Of a stretch of DNA of 64,000 bases, positions 26,515-37,697 are shown piece after piece. The notes beneath the pieces were generated by a model, which was given only the letters and a program-made list of their open reading frames with translations, made no database searches and was not told where the DNA came from. A program made the translations under genes and the position numbers. Source of the stretch: Chitinophagaceae bacterium (GTDB taxonomy: Bacteria; Bacteroidota; Bacteroidia; Chitinophagales; Chitinophagaceae); assembly GCA_016722465.1 (NCBI GenBank), contig JADKJC010000013.1, positions 930,001-994,000 of the forward strand. Direction: 5' to 3'. Each line of letters begins with the position of its first letter. Within the stretch, counting starts at the first letter, position 1.

Positions 26515-26541
26515 AAACACCGCTTGAATATGAAAATTTAT

Positions 26542-26572
26542 CAAAGTGCCGGCCAATATGGCCGGCACTTTG
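26542..26572. terminator. Terminator after the DUF5777 gene
   Basis: A perfect 13-bp stem, CAAAGTGCCGGCC with GGCCGGCACTTTG and an AATAT loop, then ATTTTG. Confidence 0.85.
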
Positions 26573-26755
26573 ATTTTGTAGTGCACCAATACTGCTATAT
26601 CCGGAAAACTACTTAAACATAGCGCCTGCACTTTATTAAAAAACCATTGTTCAAATAAACAGTAACCAATATAAACATACTTGCCCCCTGCATTGTAACT
26701 TTATCTTCAGAATAAACGATTGACAATCTTTTTCTTTACCAACAAGTTTATCATC

Positions 26756-29700
26756 ATGCAAAAAACAGCAAGGCACCCGTTTCAAAATATTTTATCCTCT
26801 TCGTTTTATCAGTAATTATTTCAAATTCACTGCCTGCTCAACGCAGCCTGAATTTTGATGAAGGCTGGAAGTTTCACTTTGGTAACGCAGGTAACCCTGA
26901 AAAAGATTTTAACTACAGCATCACTACCATCTTTGCCAAATCAGGCGCAGAAAATAATACCGCCATTTCGGTAAAATTTGAAGACAGTGCCTGGCAAACA
27001 GTTCAATTGCCCCACGACTGGGCCGTTACTTTACCTTTTGTGAAGGTTGATAATTTTGATGTAATGGCACATGGATACAAACCTGTTGGTGGCCTTTTTC
27101 CTGAAACGAGCATTGGCTGGTATCGTAAACATTTCGCCGTTGCTGCTGCAGATTCAGGCCAGCGTTTTCAAATTCAGTTTGATGGTATTTTCCGGGATGC
27201 CAATATTTGGTTGAACGGATTTTACCTGGGCAATAATAAAAGTGGTTATTGCGGCATTGCTTATGACATTACTGACTATATTAATTTTCATGGCGACAAT
27301 ATACTGGTAGTAAGAGCAGATGCCACCCAGTATGAAGGCTGGTTTTATGAAGGAGCCGGCATTTACCGGCATGTATGGCTGAATCAAATGAATAACCTGC
27401 ATGTAGTGAAAGATGGTATCTATGCATATTCTAATATTCAAAATAACAAAGCAATCATAAACATAGAAACAACAGTTGAAAACAAAGCATTGACTGCAGC
27501 CAATGCAACGGTAAAGGCTTATTTGAAAGATAGAAATGGAAATATCATTGCCAGTTCAAAAGAGCAACCAGTATCACTTGCCATCAATGAAAATAAATCC
27601 ATTAAACAGTCAATAAATATCAATACACCCAGGCTATGGTCGTTGGAAGACCCATACCTGTACAGGGTTTCAGTTATCATCAAATCAGGTGGTATAACAG
27701 TTGACAGCAAACAACTCCGTTTTGGTATCAGGGATATTGCCATTAAACCCAACGGTGTTTTCTTAAATGGAAAACATATCAAGATATATGGTGTAAACAA
27801 TCACCAGGATCATGCTGGTGTAGGCAGTGCCATGCCGGATTACTTACAATACTACCGGGTGAATTTATTAAAGAATATGGGAGTGAACGCATACCGTACC
27901 AGCCACAACCCTCCCACTCCTGAATTGCTGGATGCCTGTGACAGCCCTGGGTATGCTGGTGCTGGATGAAAACCGTTTACTGAACAGTTCACCTGAATAC
28001 ATGGACCAGTTTGAGCGTTTATTAAAACGTGACAGGAGCCGTGCCTGCGTTTTCCTTTGGTCCATTGCCAATGAAGAAGGATGGATACAAAAGAATGATT
28101 ATGGCAAACGGATCGCTCAAACACTCATCAGCAAACAACACCAACTTGATCCCACAAGAACCTGCACCTATGCAGCAGATGTGCCAAATGTTTTCAAAGG
28201 CATTAATCAAGTGATTCCTGTAAGAGGTTTTAATTACAGGGAATCATTCGTGGCAGATTATCACCGTGATCATCCCAATCAGCCCATCATTGGAACTGAG
28301 ATGGGCAGCACCGTTACCACCAGGGGCATTTATACAAAAGACAGCATCAGGGCTTACCTGCCCGACCAGGATATCACTGCACCATGGTGGGCAAGCACTG
28401 CAGAAAAATGGTGGACACTGGCTGCAGACAATGATTATTGGCTGGGTGGTTTTGTCTGGACGGGATTTGATTACCGGGGTGAACCAACACCTTTTGAATG
28501 GCCCAATATCAATTCGCATTTCGGCATTATGGACATGTGTGGCTTTCCAAAAAATATTTATTACTACTACCAGAGCTGGTGGACGGATAAAGATGTGCTG
28601 CATATTTCTCCGCACTGGAACCATGGTACCGAATGGAACAAACCTAAAACCCCCATTGATGTGTGGGTGAACAGCAATGCAGATGATGTGGAATTATTTT
28701 TGAATGGAAAAAGTTTAGGCAAAAAAACAATGCCCCGCAATGGCCACCTGCAATGGAGTGTTCCTTATTCACCAGGCAAACTAGAGGCTGTTGCATTTAA
28801 GAAAGGAAAAAGATTGACGGCCAAAATAGAAACCACCGGGCCGGCTGCAGAAGTGGTATTGACTCCTTATAAAACAACGATGCTGGCGGATGGACAGGAT
28901 GCCACCGTGATCAATGTTTCGTTGATTGACCGTGAAGGCCGTGAAGTGCCGGATGCTGATAACAGGGTGCAATTTTTCATTTCTGGTGCTGATGCAAAAA
29001 TCATTGGTGCAGGCAATGGCGATCCCAGTAGTCATGAGCCCGATCAATGTGCAGATGGCGCCTGGCAACGCAATGCCTTCAATGGCAAATGCCAGCTGAT
29101 TATCAGGGCTGGAAAAATTCCAGGGAGCATTAAAGTAGAAGCAAAAGCAGCAGGATTATGGACAGGTAGCACAGATATCACTACTGTATCAGCGGCATCC
29201 GTTGCTAGTATCCACATCGATAAAAAATATGAGCTGAAAGGTGCTGCAGCCTTGCCAAGAGAAACCACCAAGATGCTCGGCGCTGATATTTCTTTTTTGC
29301 CGGAACTGGAAAACAAAGGCATTCATTTTTCTGAGAATGCTGTAGAAAAAGATGCCATTCAAAGCCTGAAAGACCATGGCTTTAATTATGTGAGGTTGCG
29401 AATTTTCAATGATCCTGCACATGACAGTGGCTATTCTCCCGGCAAAGGTTTCTGTGACCTGGCACATACCTTACAAATGGCTAAAAGAGTAAAAACTGCC
29501 GGCATGAAATTGCTATTGGATTTTCATTACAGCGATTACTGGGCTGACCCCGGGCATCAATACAAACCAGCGGCCTGGAGCCAATTAAACTTTGAGCAAC
29601 TTAAACAGGCACTCTACGATTATACCGTGCAGGTGATGGCAGCATTGAAAGCACAGGGCACATTGCCTGACATGGTTCAAGTGGGTAACGAGATCAACCA

Positions 29701-30181
29701 TGGTATTGTTTGGCCAGAAGGCAATGTAAGCAGTTTAGACAGTCTTGCACAACTGCTGAACGCAGGTACAGCGGCGGTAAAATCAGTTGACCCCACCATT
29801 GTAATGCTGCTGCATGTAGCGCTGGGCGGACAAAATGCAGAATCTGTTTTCTTCTTAGACAATATGCTGGCACGTGGGGTACACTTCGACGTGATCGGGC
29901 TTTCCTACTATCCAAAATGGCATGGCACCCTGGATGACCTGCGTGATAACATGAATGACCTGCTGCGGCGTTACAACAAAGATTTAATTGTGGCGGAATA
30001 TTCTCAACGCAAGGAAGAAGTGAACAAGATTGTATTTGACCTGCCCGGCGGAAAAGGCAAAGGCTCCTGCATCTGGGAACCACTCAGCACCTGGGAGTCT
30101 ATCTTTGACTGGAAGGGAAAATCAAATGAACTGCTGAATCTGTATGACGGGTTCAACAAAAAATATATAGAAAAGAAATGA
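26756..30181 (+). CDS. GH2 beta-galactosidase fused to GH53 endo-galactanase (two frameshifts)
   Basis: Restored, about 1,140 residues. It begins at ATG 26756; with seven A instead of six after it the frame gives a signal peptide (YFILFVLSVIISNSLPAQ). The GH2 part has LPHDWAV, GWYRKHF, the acid/base Glu in WSIANEEGW (codons at 28073-28078) and the nucleophile in IGTEMGS (28298-28300). A CCC near 27943 needs one C fewer. From about 29270 the same unbroken frame enters a GH53 domain: KMLGADISFLPELE, HGFNYVRLRIF, acid/base in VGNEINHG (29690-29692), nucleophile in VAEYSQ (29996-29998). GH53 cuts beta-1,4-galactan inside the chain and GH2 can release galactose, so the fusion suits galactan breakdown. 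No SusC/SusD neighbours. Confidence 0.85.
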
Positions 30182-30549
30182 CGAATCGGGTATAGTACGA
30201 TACACTGTATTTAATCCATTACAGATATGGATTGTTTCCCAAATACATTTAATCCGTAGCCAGATCCGGTATAAAATCTTAAATACATGTACAAAACTGG
30301 CAGTCGGGCATGATTCTTTAGGTTTAAGCAACACAGGATTGCATCTTACGCCATGCAGTACTCGAAACAACAGATACTCTGCTACTAAGTGGCAAATGAC
30401 AATTACGAAAGTTATCCAGGCATTTTAACCAGTTTTCAAACACAAATAATAATAATTCCAAAATACAGTTGAAATACAATTTAGATATATTTGGATGCAC
30501 AAACTTAAAACAGGAACTTGAATAATGGTTCTTTAATTTAAAATGACTT
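30182..30549. other. Intergenic region before the carbamoyltransferase fusion
   Basis: 368 bases without a credible gene; A+T-rich near the 3' end. I find no full TAnnTTTG element close to the ATG at 30550 and no terminator hairpin after the GH2-GH53 gene. Confidence 0.5.
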
Positions 30550-33500
30550 ATGCTTTCAAAACAATTAACACATAAAACGCTGATCAGGTACGATGAAAAT
30601 ATCGGGCACCTCTTTGTACCCAATATCATCATGCGGCAACCCCATAGCGAAAAACCGTATTATGTAAAAACCAATAAACAGGGCTTCAGGGCCGATTTTG
30701 ACTACCAAAATATAAAAGATGGAAATGAATTGAGGATTGCATTTATCGGGGATTCCTTTACTGCCGGAGAAGGCGTTGCGAATGAAAAACGTTTTTCTGA
30801 CCTGGTTTCAAAAGCATTCGGGGCAAAGAGTTATAATTTCGGGCTTTCGGCATCCGGAGTTGATCAGCAATACCTTATTTATAAAGACATCGCATCAACA
30901 TTTGACCATGATGTACTGGTTATTTCACCCCATATCATCAATATTTTCAGGAACCTGATGACGGAACGGGTTTCAGTGGAAGGGCAAACCGGTAAAAAAA
31001 TACTGGTTCCCAAACCATACTTTACATTGGAAGGTGAAAAGTTGATCCGCCATAATTTTCCAGTGCCAATGAAACGGAAAATTGTAGAAACATTTGCCCC
31101 TAAAAACAAGTTAATTGAACCCAATGATTTTGCAAGAAAATTGTTTCATCAGTACATACCTAAAAGACTAAAAGAAGAATTATTAAAAATACAATTCAAG
31201 GAGCACCGGGGATATGAGAAAGCCAATGACCCAAGATGGTTATTGATGCGTAAATTGTTAGAGGGCATCATTGAAAAAGCAGGCAACATTCCCATTCTCC
31301 TGGCCCCACTGCCCTACCACCAGGTATATAAAAACCCTGACTACAGGAAACGCTTTTTGGAACTGGCCAACCAATATAGCAATGTAACTTTTGTAGATGT
31401 TTTGGAAAAATTTAAAACAGTGCCGGATACGGACACACTGGATTTTAAGAAAGATGAGCACTATTCTGAATACGGGCACGAGGTAATTGCGGATGCCATT
31501 ATTGAGAAAATAAAACAAAAAGGGATTTTAAAACCGGTGGCACCTGTTCTTGAAAAGCCCATTACTCAAAAAAAATCTTCCTATATCCTGGGCATTTCAG
31601 CTTTTTATCACGATGCTGCTGCCGCATTGATAAAAGATGGGGAAATAATTGCTGCCGCACAGGAGGAAAGGTTTACCAGGGTAAAAAACGATGCAAGATT
31701 CCCTGCAAGCGCCATTAACTTTTGCCTGGAAGCTGCCGGCATTAATGTGGATGACCTGGAAGCCATAGCATTTTACGACAACCCCTATATAACACTCGAA
31801 AGGATCATCGCTTCCCAGATTGCAGTTTATCCAAAAGGAGCAGCTATATGGGAAGAGCTGTTTCCCAAATGGGTGCAAACCAAAATGCACATACCGGACA
31901 TTATCCGTACTGAATTAAATTTCAAGGGTAACCTTTATATGGCATTGCACCATCTTTCTCATGCTGCAAGTGCTTTTTATCCATCACCATTCACCAAATC
32001 GGCCATCCTTACCATTGATGGCGTGGGTGAGTGGGCTACCGCCACCATTGGTATTGGTGATGCCAATGATATCAGGATTCTTAAGGAAATGAACTTCCCT
32101 CATTCGGTGGGGCTGTTGTATTCCGCATTCACTTATTACACCGGGTTTAAAGTAAATGAAGGTGAATACAAACTGATGGGCCTTGCTCCTTATGGAGAAC
32201 CTACTTATGTTGACCTCATTAAAAAAGAAATTGTGAACATACATGATGATGGTTCCATCACCTTGAACATGGCCTATTTTGGCTACCAGGAAAATCTTTC
32301 CATGATTAATGAAAAATTTGAAAATTTATTTGGTGGCCCTGCCCGTAAAGACAAAGAAGAAATAACCAAACGCATCAGGGATATTGCAAAATCAATTCAG
32401 GTAGTTACTGAAGAAATTGTTATCAAAATGGCAAGGCATGCCAAAGCAATAACCGGTGCCGATAATTTGTGTTTGGCCGGTGGCGTAGCACTTAATTGTG
32501 TTGCCAACGGTAAAATTTTGACAGAAAATATTTTTAAAAACATCTGGATACAACCTGCAGCCGGTGATTCAGGCGGTGCATTGGGTGCAGCCATGGCATT
32601 ACATTACCTGAAAAACAAAGACACTGCCAAACAAAGAATTGAAGGGGTATCTCTCCAGAAAATTTCCTGCTTCGGACCCTCGTTTACAGACGATGAAATT
32701 AAGGCTCACCTGGATTCATTTGGTTACAAATACACCCGTTTAGATAAGTCGGAAAGAAATAAAGTAGTAGCCAAATATTTAGCAGAAGGAAAAATTGCAG
32801 GGCATTTCCAGGGTGGTGTTGAATATGGGCCAAGGGCATTGGGGGCACGTTCCATCTTAGGTGACCCAAGAAGTGAAACTACCCAGGCTTCGCTGAACTT
32901 AAAAATAAAATTCCGGGAATCATTCCGGCCATTTGCCCCATCGGTTTTGGAAGAAGATGTTTCCAACTATTTCAATTTACATCACCCCAGCCCCTATATG
33001 CTGATTGTGGCACCGGTTAATGAAGACAGGTGCATCAAAAGTAATTCCGGTTATAAGAATGATTTGTTTGAAATAGTAAACCAAAAAAGAAGTGATTTAC
33101 CGGCCATCACCCATGTGGATTATTCTGCAAGGGTACAATCCGTAAACAAAGAAGACAATCCTGTTTATTACGATCTGATCAATGAATTTAAAAAAATAAC
33201 TGGTTATGGTGTAATCATCAACACCTCTTTTAATGTAAATGGAGAGCCCATTGTTTGCACGCCCAAGGATGCCGTAAGGTGTTTTATGAAAACCAATATG
33301 GATGTGCTGGTACTGAATAATTTTTTATTGCTGAAGGAAGACCAAACGGAGAGTGAACTTGATAAAATTAACCCGGGGTCGGCTCAAAAAAACGGGCAGA
33401 AAAACCAGGCCATATTAAATGCCGAAAAAGATGCGATGCAAGTATTTAATAAATATATGCCCGGCTTCGTGTCATTTAAAGATGCTGTGGCAAAAAACAC

Positions 33501-33741
33501 TGGTGGAAATGCTGATTCAACATGGGTTAATTTTTCAAACAACGATTATTTAATACGAGATACCCCGCTAACATCTGTTACTCCTGACGATATCACAAAG
33601 CATTGGAAGGCTATACCGGCTGAAAACAGGAAAACATTGAATGATTTTTTACAGGAAATCATCAACCTCTCTATAAAGCATAAAGTAAAAGCAGCAGAAA
33701 TTACCAGTAAAGTTTCGGATTCTATTTATGAGATGTTTTAG
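30550..33741 (+). CDS. SGNH hydrolase-carbamoyltransferase fusion (NodU/CmcH/TobZ type)
   Basis: A 1,063-residue protein in one unbroken frame. Residues 1-330 are an SGNH/GDSL-like domain: block I FIGDSFTAGEGV (Ser69) and the closing D-x-H of KDEHYSEYGH (Asp302, His304). Residues 345-935 are a complete O-carbamoyltransferase: LGISAFYHDAAAALI, HHLSHAASAFYP (His467, His468, His471), TIDGVGEWA, LAGGVALNCVANG, then the C-terminal domain with YGPRALGARSILGDPR and INTSFNVNGEPIV. Residues 940-1063 are an unrecognised tail ending in helices. There is no signal peptide. Carbamoyltransferases move carbamoyl from carbamoyl phosphate to sugar or other hydroxyls; the SGNH partner might add or remove an acyl group on the same substrate. 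No polysaccharide or antibiotic genes lie beside it. Confidence 0.88.
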   Translation: MLSKQLTHKTLIRYDENIGHLFVPNIIMRQPHSEKPYYVKTNKQGFRADFDYQNIKDGNELRIAFIGDSFTAGEGVANEKRFSDLVSKAFGAKSYNFGLSASGVDQQYLIYKDIASTFDHDVLVISPHIINIFRNLMTERVSVEGQTGKKILVPKPYFTLEGEKLIRHNFPVPMKRKIVETFAPKNKLIEPNDFARKLFHQYIPKRLKEELLKIQFKEHRGYEKANDPRWLLMRKLLEGIIEKAGNIPILLAPLPYHQVYKNPDYRKRFLELANQYSNVTFVDVLEKFKTVPDTDTLDFKKDEHYSEYGHEVIADAIIEKIKQKGILKPVAPVLEKPITQKKSSYILGISAFYHDAAAALIKDGEIIAAAQEERFTRVKNDARFPASAINFCLEAAGINVDDLEAIAFYDNPYITLERIIASQIAVYPKGAAIWEELFPKWVQTKMHIPDIIRTELNFKGNLYMALHHLSHAASAFYPSPFTKSAILTIDGVGEWATATIGIGDANDIRILKEMNFPHSVGLLYSAFTYYTGFKVNEGEYKLMGLAPYGEPTYVDLIKKEIVNIHDDGSITLNMAYFGYQENLSMINEKFENLFGGPARKDKEEITKRIRDIAKSIQVVTEEIVIKMARHAKAITGADNLCLAGGVALNCVANGKILTENIFKNIWIQPAAGDSGGALGAAMALHYLKNKDTAKQRIEGVSLQKISCFGPSFTDDEIKAHLDSFGYKYTRLDKSERNKVVAKYLAEGKIAGHFQGGVEYGPRALGARSILGDPRSETTQASLNLKIKFRESFRPFAPSVLEEDVSNYFNLHHPSPYMLIVAPVNEDRCIKSNSGYKNDLFEIVNQKRSDLPAITHVDYSARVQSVNKEDNPVYYDLINEFKKITGYGVIINTSFNVNGEPIVCTPKDAVRCFMKTNMDVLVLNNFLLLKEDQTESELDKINPGSAQKNGQKNQAILNAEKDAMQVFNKYMPGFVSFKDAVAKNTGGNADSTWVNFSNNDYLIRDTPLTSVTPDDITKHWKAIPAENRKTLNDFLQEIINLSIKHKVKAAEITSKVSDSIYEMF

Positions 33742-33888
33742 GAATGTTTGTGCAGCCATTAAGATCATGTGATAAACTGCTGCTGCTATTCCAACGAAGG
33801 AGGAATCTGCCGGGTAACACTGCCGGAGATGATCCATTGAACTAAAGCCAACCATATCTCTTGTATCTCGGGATGACAGCCAAAAAAA

Positions 33889-33914
33889 ATCCCCTCCAAA
33901 CAAATGAAGGGGAT
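33889..33914 (-). terminator. Intrinsic terminator of groEL
   Basis: On the minus strand ATCCCCTTC pairs with GGAGGGGAT (one G-T wobble) around an 8-base loop, followed directly by a run of eight T (33882-33889). Confidence 0.85.
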
Positions 33915-33948
33915 GTATTTTTTACCCTTTAAGGGGTTATTGGCTAAA

Positions 33949-35587
33949 TCAGTATCCGCCCATGCCACCCATATCAGGAGCACCATGTGAATGCGGCGCT
34001 TCATCTTTTGGCTTGTCGGCGATCACTGCTTCAGTGGTCAGCAACATACCTGCAATAGAAGCTGCATTTTCCAATGCTACACGGCTTACTTTGGTTGGAT
34101 CAATTACACCAGCTTTAAATAAGTTTTCGTACACTTCAGTTCTTGCATTGAAACCAAAATCACCCTTGCCTTCTTTAATTTTCTGTACCACGATAGAACC
34201 ATCGATACCTGCATTAGAAGTTAAGCAACGTAGGGGCTCTTCCAGAGCACGGCGAACAATTGCCATACCGGTTTGCTCATCTGCAATCTGGCCTTTTACT
34301 TTTGCTTCAAGGCTTTCGATAGCACGGATGTAAGCAACACCACCGCCTGGTACAATGCCTTCTTCAACAGCAGCACGTGTTGCATGCAATGCATCATCTA
34401 CCCTGTCTTTCTTTTCTTTCATTTCAACTTCGGTAGCAGCACCTACGTACAATACAGCAACACCACCAGCCAGTTTAGCCAAACGCTCCTGCAGTTTCTC
34501 TTTGTCGTAGTCAGAAGTGGTATTTTCAACCTGTGCTTTAATTTGATTTACCCTTGCAGTAATATCTTTTTTAGCGCCTTTACCACCAACAATGGTAGTA
34601 TTGTCTTTATCAATTGTTATAGATGCTGCCTGTCCTAAAAAGGTAAGGTCAGCAGCTTCTAATTTATGACCCAACTCTTCGCTTACTACAGTACCTGCAG
34701 TTAAGATAGCGATATCAGTCAGCATTTCTTTTCTCCTGTCGCCAAAGCCCGGCGCTTTTACAGCAGCCACCTTAATGGTACCACGTAATTTGTTTACCAC
34801 CAGAGTTGCCAATGCTTCACCTTCGAGGTCTTCAGCAATGATCAGCAACGGACGGCCGCTTTGAGCTACTTTTTCAAGGATATGCAGAATGTCTTTCATT
34901 GCAGAAATCTTCTTATCATATATCAATATGTAAGGGCTCTGCAATTCAGTCTGCATTTTTTCGCTGTTCGTTACAAAGTAGGGTGATACATAACCACGGT
35001 CAAACTGCATACCTTCAACGATATCAACAGTAGTATCTGTTCCTTTGGCTTCTTCTACAGTAATCACACCTTCTTTGCCAACTTTTGCAAACGCTTCGGC
35101 AATTAATTTTCCGATGGTTTCATCGTTGTTGGCAGAGATGGTAGCCACCTGCTGAATTTTTTTTACTGTCATTTCCTACAGTCTGGCTCTGAGATTTCAA
35201 ATTTTCAACAACAATACTAACAGCTTTATCAATACCACGTTTCAGGTCCATTGGGTTGGCGCCGGCAGCTACCATTTTCAAACCTTCGCTGATGATTGAC
35301 TGAGCCAATACAGTAGCAGTAGTAGTACCATCACCTGCAATATCTGCAGTTTTGCTGGCCACTTCTTTCACCATTTGGGCACCCATGTTCTCAATAGCGT
35401 CTTCCAGTTCAATTTCTTTAGCTACAGTAACACCATCTTTAGTAACCTGTGGTGCACCAAATTTCTTTTCAATAACCACGTTGCGGCCTTTTGGACCCAG
35501 GGTTACTTTTACAGCGTTGGCCAAAGTATCAACGCCTTTTTTCATTTTATTTCTTGCTTCTATATCGAAGTATATCAGATTTGCCAT
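33949..35587 (-). CDS. groEL: Chaperonin GroEL (frameshifted near 35160)
   Basis: The 60-kDa chaperonin, about 545 residues when restored. The first frame from ATG 35587 covers the start ([34 protein letters not shown]); the second covers the apical and C-terminal parts ([25 protein letters not shown]) and ends in the usual Gly/Met tail (DMGGMGGY). They join at a run of eight A on the coding strand (35157-35164): with seven A the sequence reads [19 protein letters not shown], the normal text. GroEL is essential and no second copy is visible, so a base-call error is by far the likeliest cause. groES lies upstream on the same strand. Confidence 0.97.
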
Positions 35588-35720
35588 GACGATTAATTTT
35601 AGATTTAATATTTGAGAATGTAGATTTTAATGTGACCAGCTTTTGTTCTTTTTTCAACATCGGTGTGTCACTCACTTGTACAATTACAGCATTGAGGAGC
35701 ATTCCTGCTCTCTGTAAACC

Positions 35721-36002
35721 TTATACTATTGCTAAAATGTCGCTTTCCCTCATGATCAGGTATTCGCTACCCTCAATAGAGATCTCAGTTCCGGCATATT
35801 TGCCATACAGAACTACATCACCTGCTTTTACAGTTACAGGTTCGTCTTTTTTACCAGGACCGGCAGCGATTACAGTACCACGCTGTGGTTTCTCTTTAGC
35901 AGTATCGGGGATGATGATACCACCTGCAGTTTTTTCTTCGGCAGCAGCCGCTTTCACAATTACCCTGTCATGCAATGGGGTAATACTTACTTTTTTAGCC
36001 AT
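35721..36002 (-). CDS. groES: Co-chaperonin GroES
   Basis: A 93-residue 10-kDa co-chaperonin that caps GroEL. ATG 36002 gives [17 protein letters not shown], the expected start; an upstream in-frame extension is not part of the family. The mobile-loop region [19 protein letters not shown] and the Gly/Asp-rich roof ([14 protein letters not shown]) are intact. groEL follows 133 bases downstream. No CIRCE element is found upstream. Confidence 0.97.
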   Translation of the reverse strand: MAKKVSITPLHDRVIVKAAAAEEKTAGGIIIPDTAKEKPQRGTVIAAGPGKKDEPVTVKAGDVVLYGKYAGTEISIEGSEYLIMRESDILAIV

Positions 36003-36042
36003 GATTTTATTGATTTTGTTAATTTGAATGTATTTGAGCCTG

Positions 36043-36050
36043 CAAATGTA
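36043..36050 (-). promoter_or_regulatory. -7 element of groES-groEL
   Basis: TACATTTG on the minus strand, a full match to TAnnTTTG, 40 bases before the groES ATG. Confidence 0.5.
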
Positions 36051-36193
36051 GGCAACCCACACCAACGAAATTCATACCAAAGAAAATAACGGAATAGTTG
36101 TCAGCCAATTCGCTCCCGATGTCAGTCCTGCCATGTATACTGCGACAATTTTGCATTATCAACCCTTTTACCACATGCCAACAATTATTCCCC

Positions 36194-36201
36194 TAAATTT
36201 G
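36194..36201 (+). promoter_or_regulatory. -7 element of nusB
   Basis: TAAATTTG, full match to TAnnTTTG, 23 bases before the nusB ATG at 36225. Confidence 0.5.
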
Positions 36202-36224
36202 CAGCCGGATTTAAAGAATACAGG

Positions 36225-37157
36225 ATGATCAGCAGAAGAAACATACGGGTTAAGGTAATGCAAAGCCTTTATACATCAGACAGTATCACCAATGATGTAA
36301 ATGCAGCAGATGCGACAAAGCTTTTAAGGAAGCAGTTTGATCTGTCCAGGAAATTATTTTTATACCTCACCTATTTTCTAACTGAAGTAGCCCGGTATGC
36401 CGAAAAGGATTCGGTGAAGAAAGCTGGTAAGCATTTACCCAGTGCAGCAGACCTTAATATCAATACCAAAATTGCAGGCAATGAACTGTTGTGGAAAATA
36501 CTGGACGAACCCAGTTTTATAGGGGCTGTTTCGGAATTAAAGCCAGCGCATATTATTGAAGAAGAACTGCTGAAAAGAACTTACGAAACGCTTACACATA
36601 CAGAAGAATACAAGGATTACATCGCTGTATTGGCAAGGGACAAGAAATCGGAGAAAGTGATCCTGGAATTCATTTTTACCAACCTGATGCTGCCCAACGA
36701 AGATTTTACCAGCCATATTGAAGAGCATTTTATTAACTGGGACGATGATGCCGAAATGATGAACGTGCTGATGCTGAATTACCTGCAGAAACCTCACCAG
36801 GTGAACTTTAATGAAATGGTAAGCAAAGAAAAAATGGACTTTGCCATCAGCCTGCTGCAGACGGTAATTGAAAAGAAAGAAATAAGCATGGAACTGCTGA
36901 AACCCAAATTGAAGAACTGGGATGCAGAGCGAATTGCTACACTGGACCTGATCATCATCCAGATGGGCATTTGCGAATTTTTGTTTTTTGAAACCATTCC
37001 TACCAAGGTTACCATCAACGAATACATTGACCTGGCCAAGGAATACAGCACACCTCAAAGCGGACAGTTTATCAACGGGATACTGGATAATATCCATAAA
37101 GAATTAACTGCTGAGGGAAAGATACACAAGAAAAGTTTTAAGAACAGCACTTTATGA
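36225..37157 (+). CDS. nusB: Transcription antitermination factor NusB
   Basis: NusB binds boxA RNA with NusE/S10 to support rRNA transcription. The protein has 310 residues, twice the E. coli length but usual for Bacteroidota, which carry a long N-terminal extension. It opens with SRRNIRVKVMQSLYTSD; the NusB core is in the last 150 residues (WDAERIATLDLIIIQMGICEFLFFETIPTKVTINEYIDLAKEYS and SGQFINGILDNI). A DUF1573 lipoprotein gene and yajC follow on the same strand, and this order is common in the phylum. Confidence 0.94.
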   Translation: MISRRNIRVKVMQSLYTSDSITNDVNAADATKLLRKQFDLSRKLFLYLTYFLTEVARYAEKDSVKKAGKHLPSAADLNINTKIAGNELLWKILDEPSFIGAVSELKPAHIIEEELLKRTYETLTHTEEYKDYIAVLARDKKSEKVILEFIFTNLMLPNEDFTSHIEEHFINWDDDAEMMNVLMLNYLQKPHQVNFNEMVSKEKMDFAISLLQTVIEKKEISMELLKPKLKNWDAERIATLDLIIIQMGICEFLFFETIPTKVTINEYIDLAKEYSTPQSGQFINGILDNIHKELTAEGKIHKKSFKNSTL

Positions 37158-37192
37158 GTGAAAATGGATAATTGAAAATTGAAAGTTTAACA

Positions 37193-37657
37193 ATGAAAGA
37201 ATACATTTTATTTTTTGTTGCAGCAGCATCGTTTGCCAGTTGCGATGTAAGAAGAAATGACAAAATATCGGATGATGCAGGCATAAGAGAGGACAAAGAA
37301 AGAAGGGAACTTACACACCAGCGGGAAGTGGCGATGAAGGATTCCACTACTGTGCAATTAATAGACAGTGTATACAATTTTGGCACTGTTGAAGCAGGTG
37401 AAAAAGTAACCTGCAGTTTTAAATTTAAAAACACCGGAGAGAAAGCACTGGTAATAGCAGATGCCCATGCAAGCTGCGGTTGTACGGTGCCGGAAAAACC
37501 GGAAAAACCAATAATGCCCGGGGAGATCGGTGAAATAAAAGTAGTCTTTAACACCCAGGGTAAATCCGGGCACCAGGAAAAAGGGATCGTGGTTAATTCA
37601 AACGTAAAACCTTCTTTTGGCGATTTGAAACTGGTGGGTGAAGTGAAGTTAAAATAA
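37193..37657 (+). CDS. DUF1573 domain lipoprotein
   Basis: A 154-residue lipoprotein. ATG 37193 gives MKEYILFFVAAASFASC with the lipobox Cys17. A charged linker (about 25-65) precedes one DUF1573 domain: YNFGTVEAGEKVTCSFKFKNTG, the conserved HASCGCTVPE and a final VVNSNVKP beta-strand. The domain is an Ig-like fold of unknown function. It lies 35 bases after nusB and 40 bases before yajC, so probably in one operon. Confidence 0.9.
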   Translation: MKEYILFFVAAASFASCDVRRNDKISDDAGIREDKERRELTHQREVAMKDSTTVQLIDSVYNFGTVEAGEKVTCSFKFKNTGEKALVIADAHASCGCTVPEKPEKPIMPGEIGEIKVVFNTQGKSGHQEKGIVVNSNVKPSFGDLKLVGEVKLK

Positions 37658-37697
37658 AGTGCAACCAATCATTTTTTAATAATCAATATTACACACA

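Noticed and set aside
33949..35587. groEL as a true pseudogene
   Set aside because: The gene is essential, both halves are perfectly conserved, and removing one A from an 8-A run restores the normal protein.
36003..36224. Search for a CIRCE (HrcA) element upstream of groES
   Set aside because: No TTAGCACTC-N9-GAGTGCTAA-like repeat is present. The AGTGCTA/TAGCACT pair at 49844-49887 has the arms reversed and a 30-base loop, so it is not CIRCE either.
36537..37097. Long open frame on the minus strand opposite nusB (186 codons)
   Set aside because: It mirrors the coding bias of nusB, has no family features and would lie wholly inside a well-supported gene.
37138..37668. Open frame on the minus strand opposite the DUF1573 gene (176 codons)
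   Set aside because: Fully covered by a recognised gene on the other strand; the translation has no signal, motif or sensible composition.
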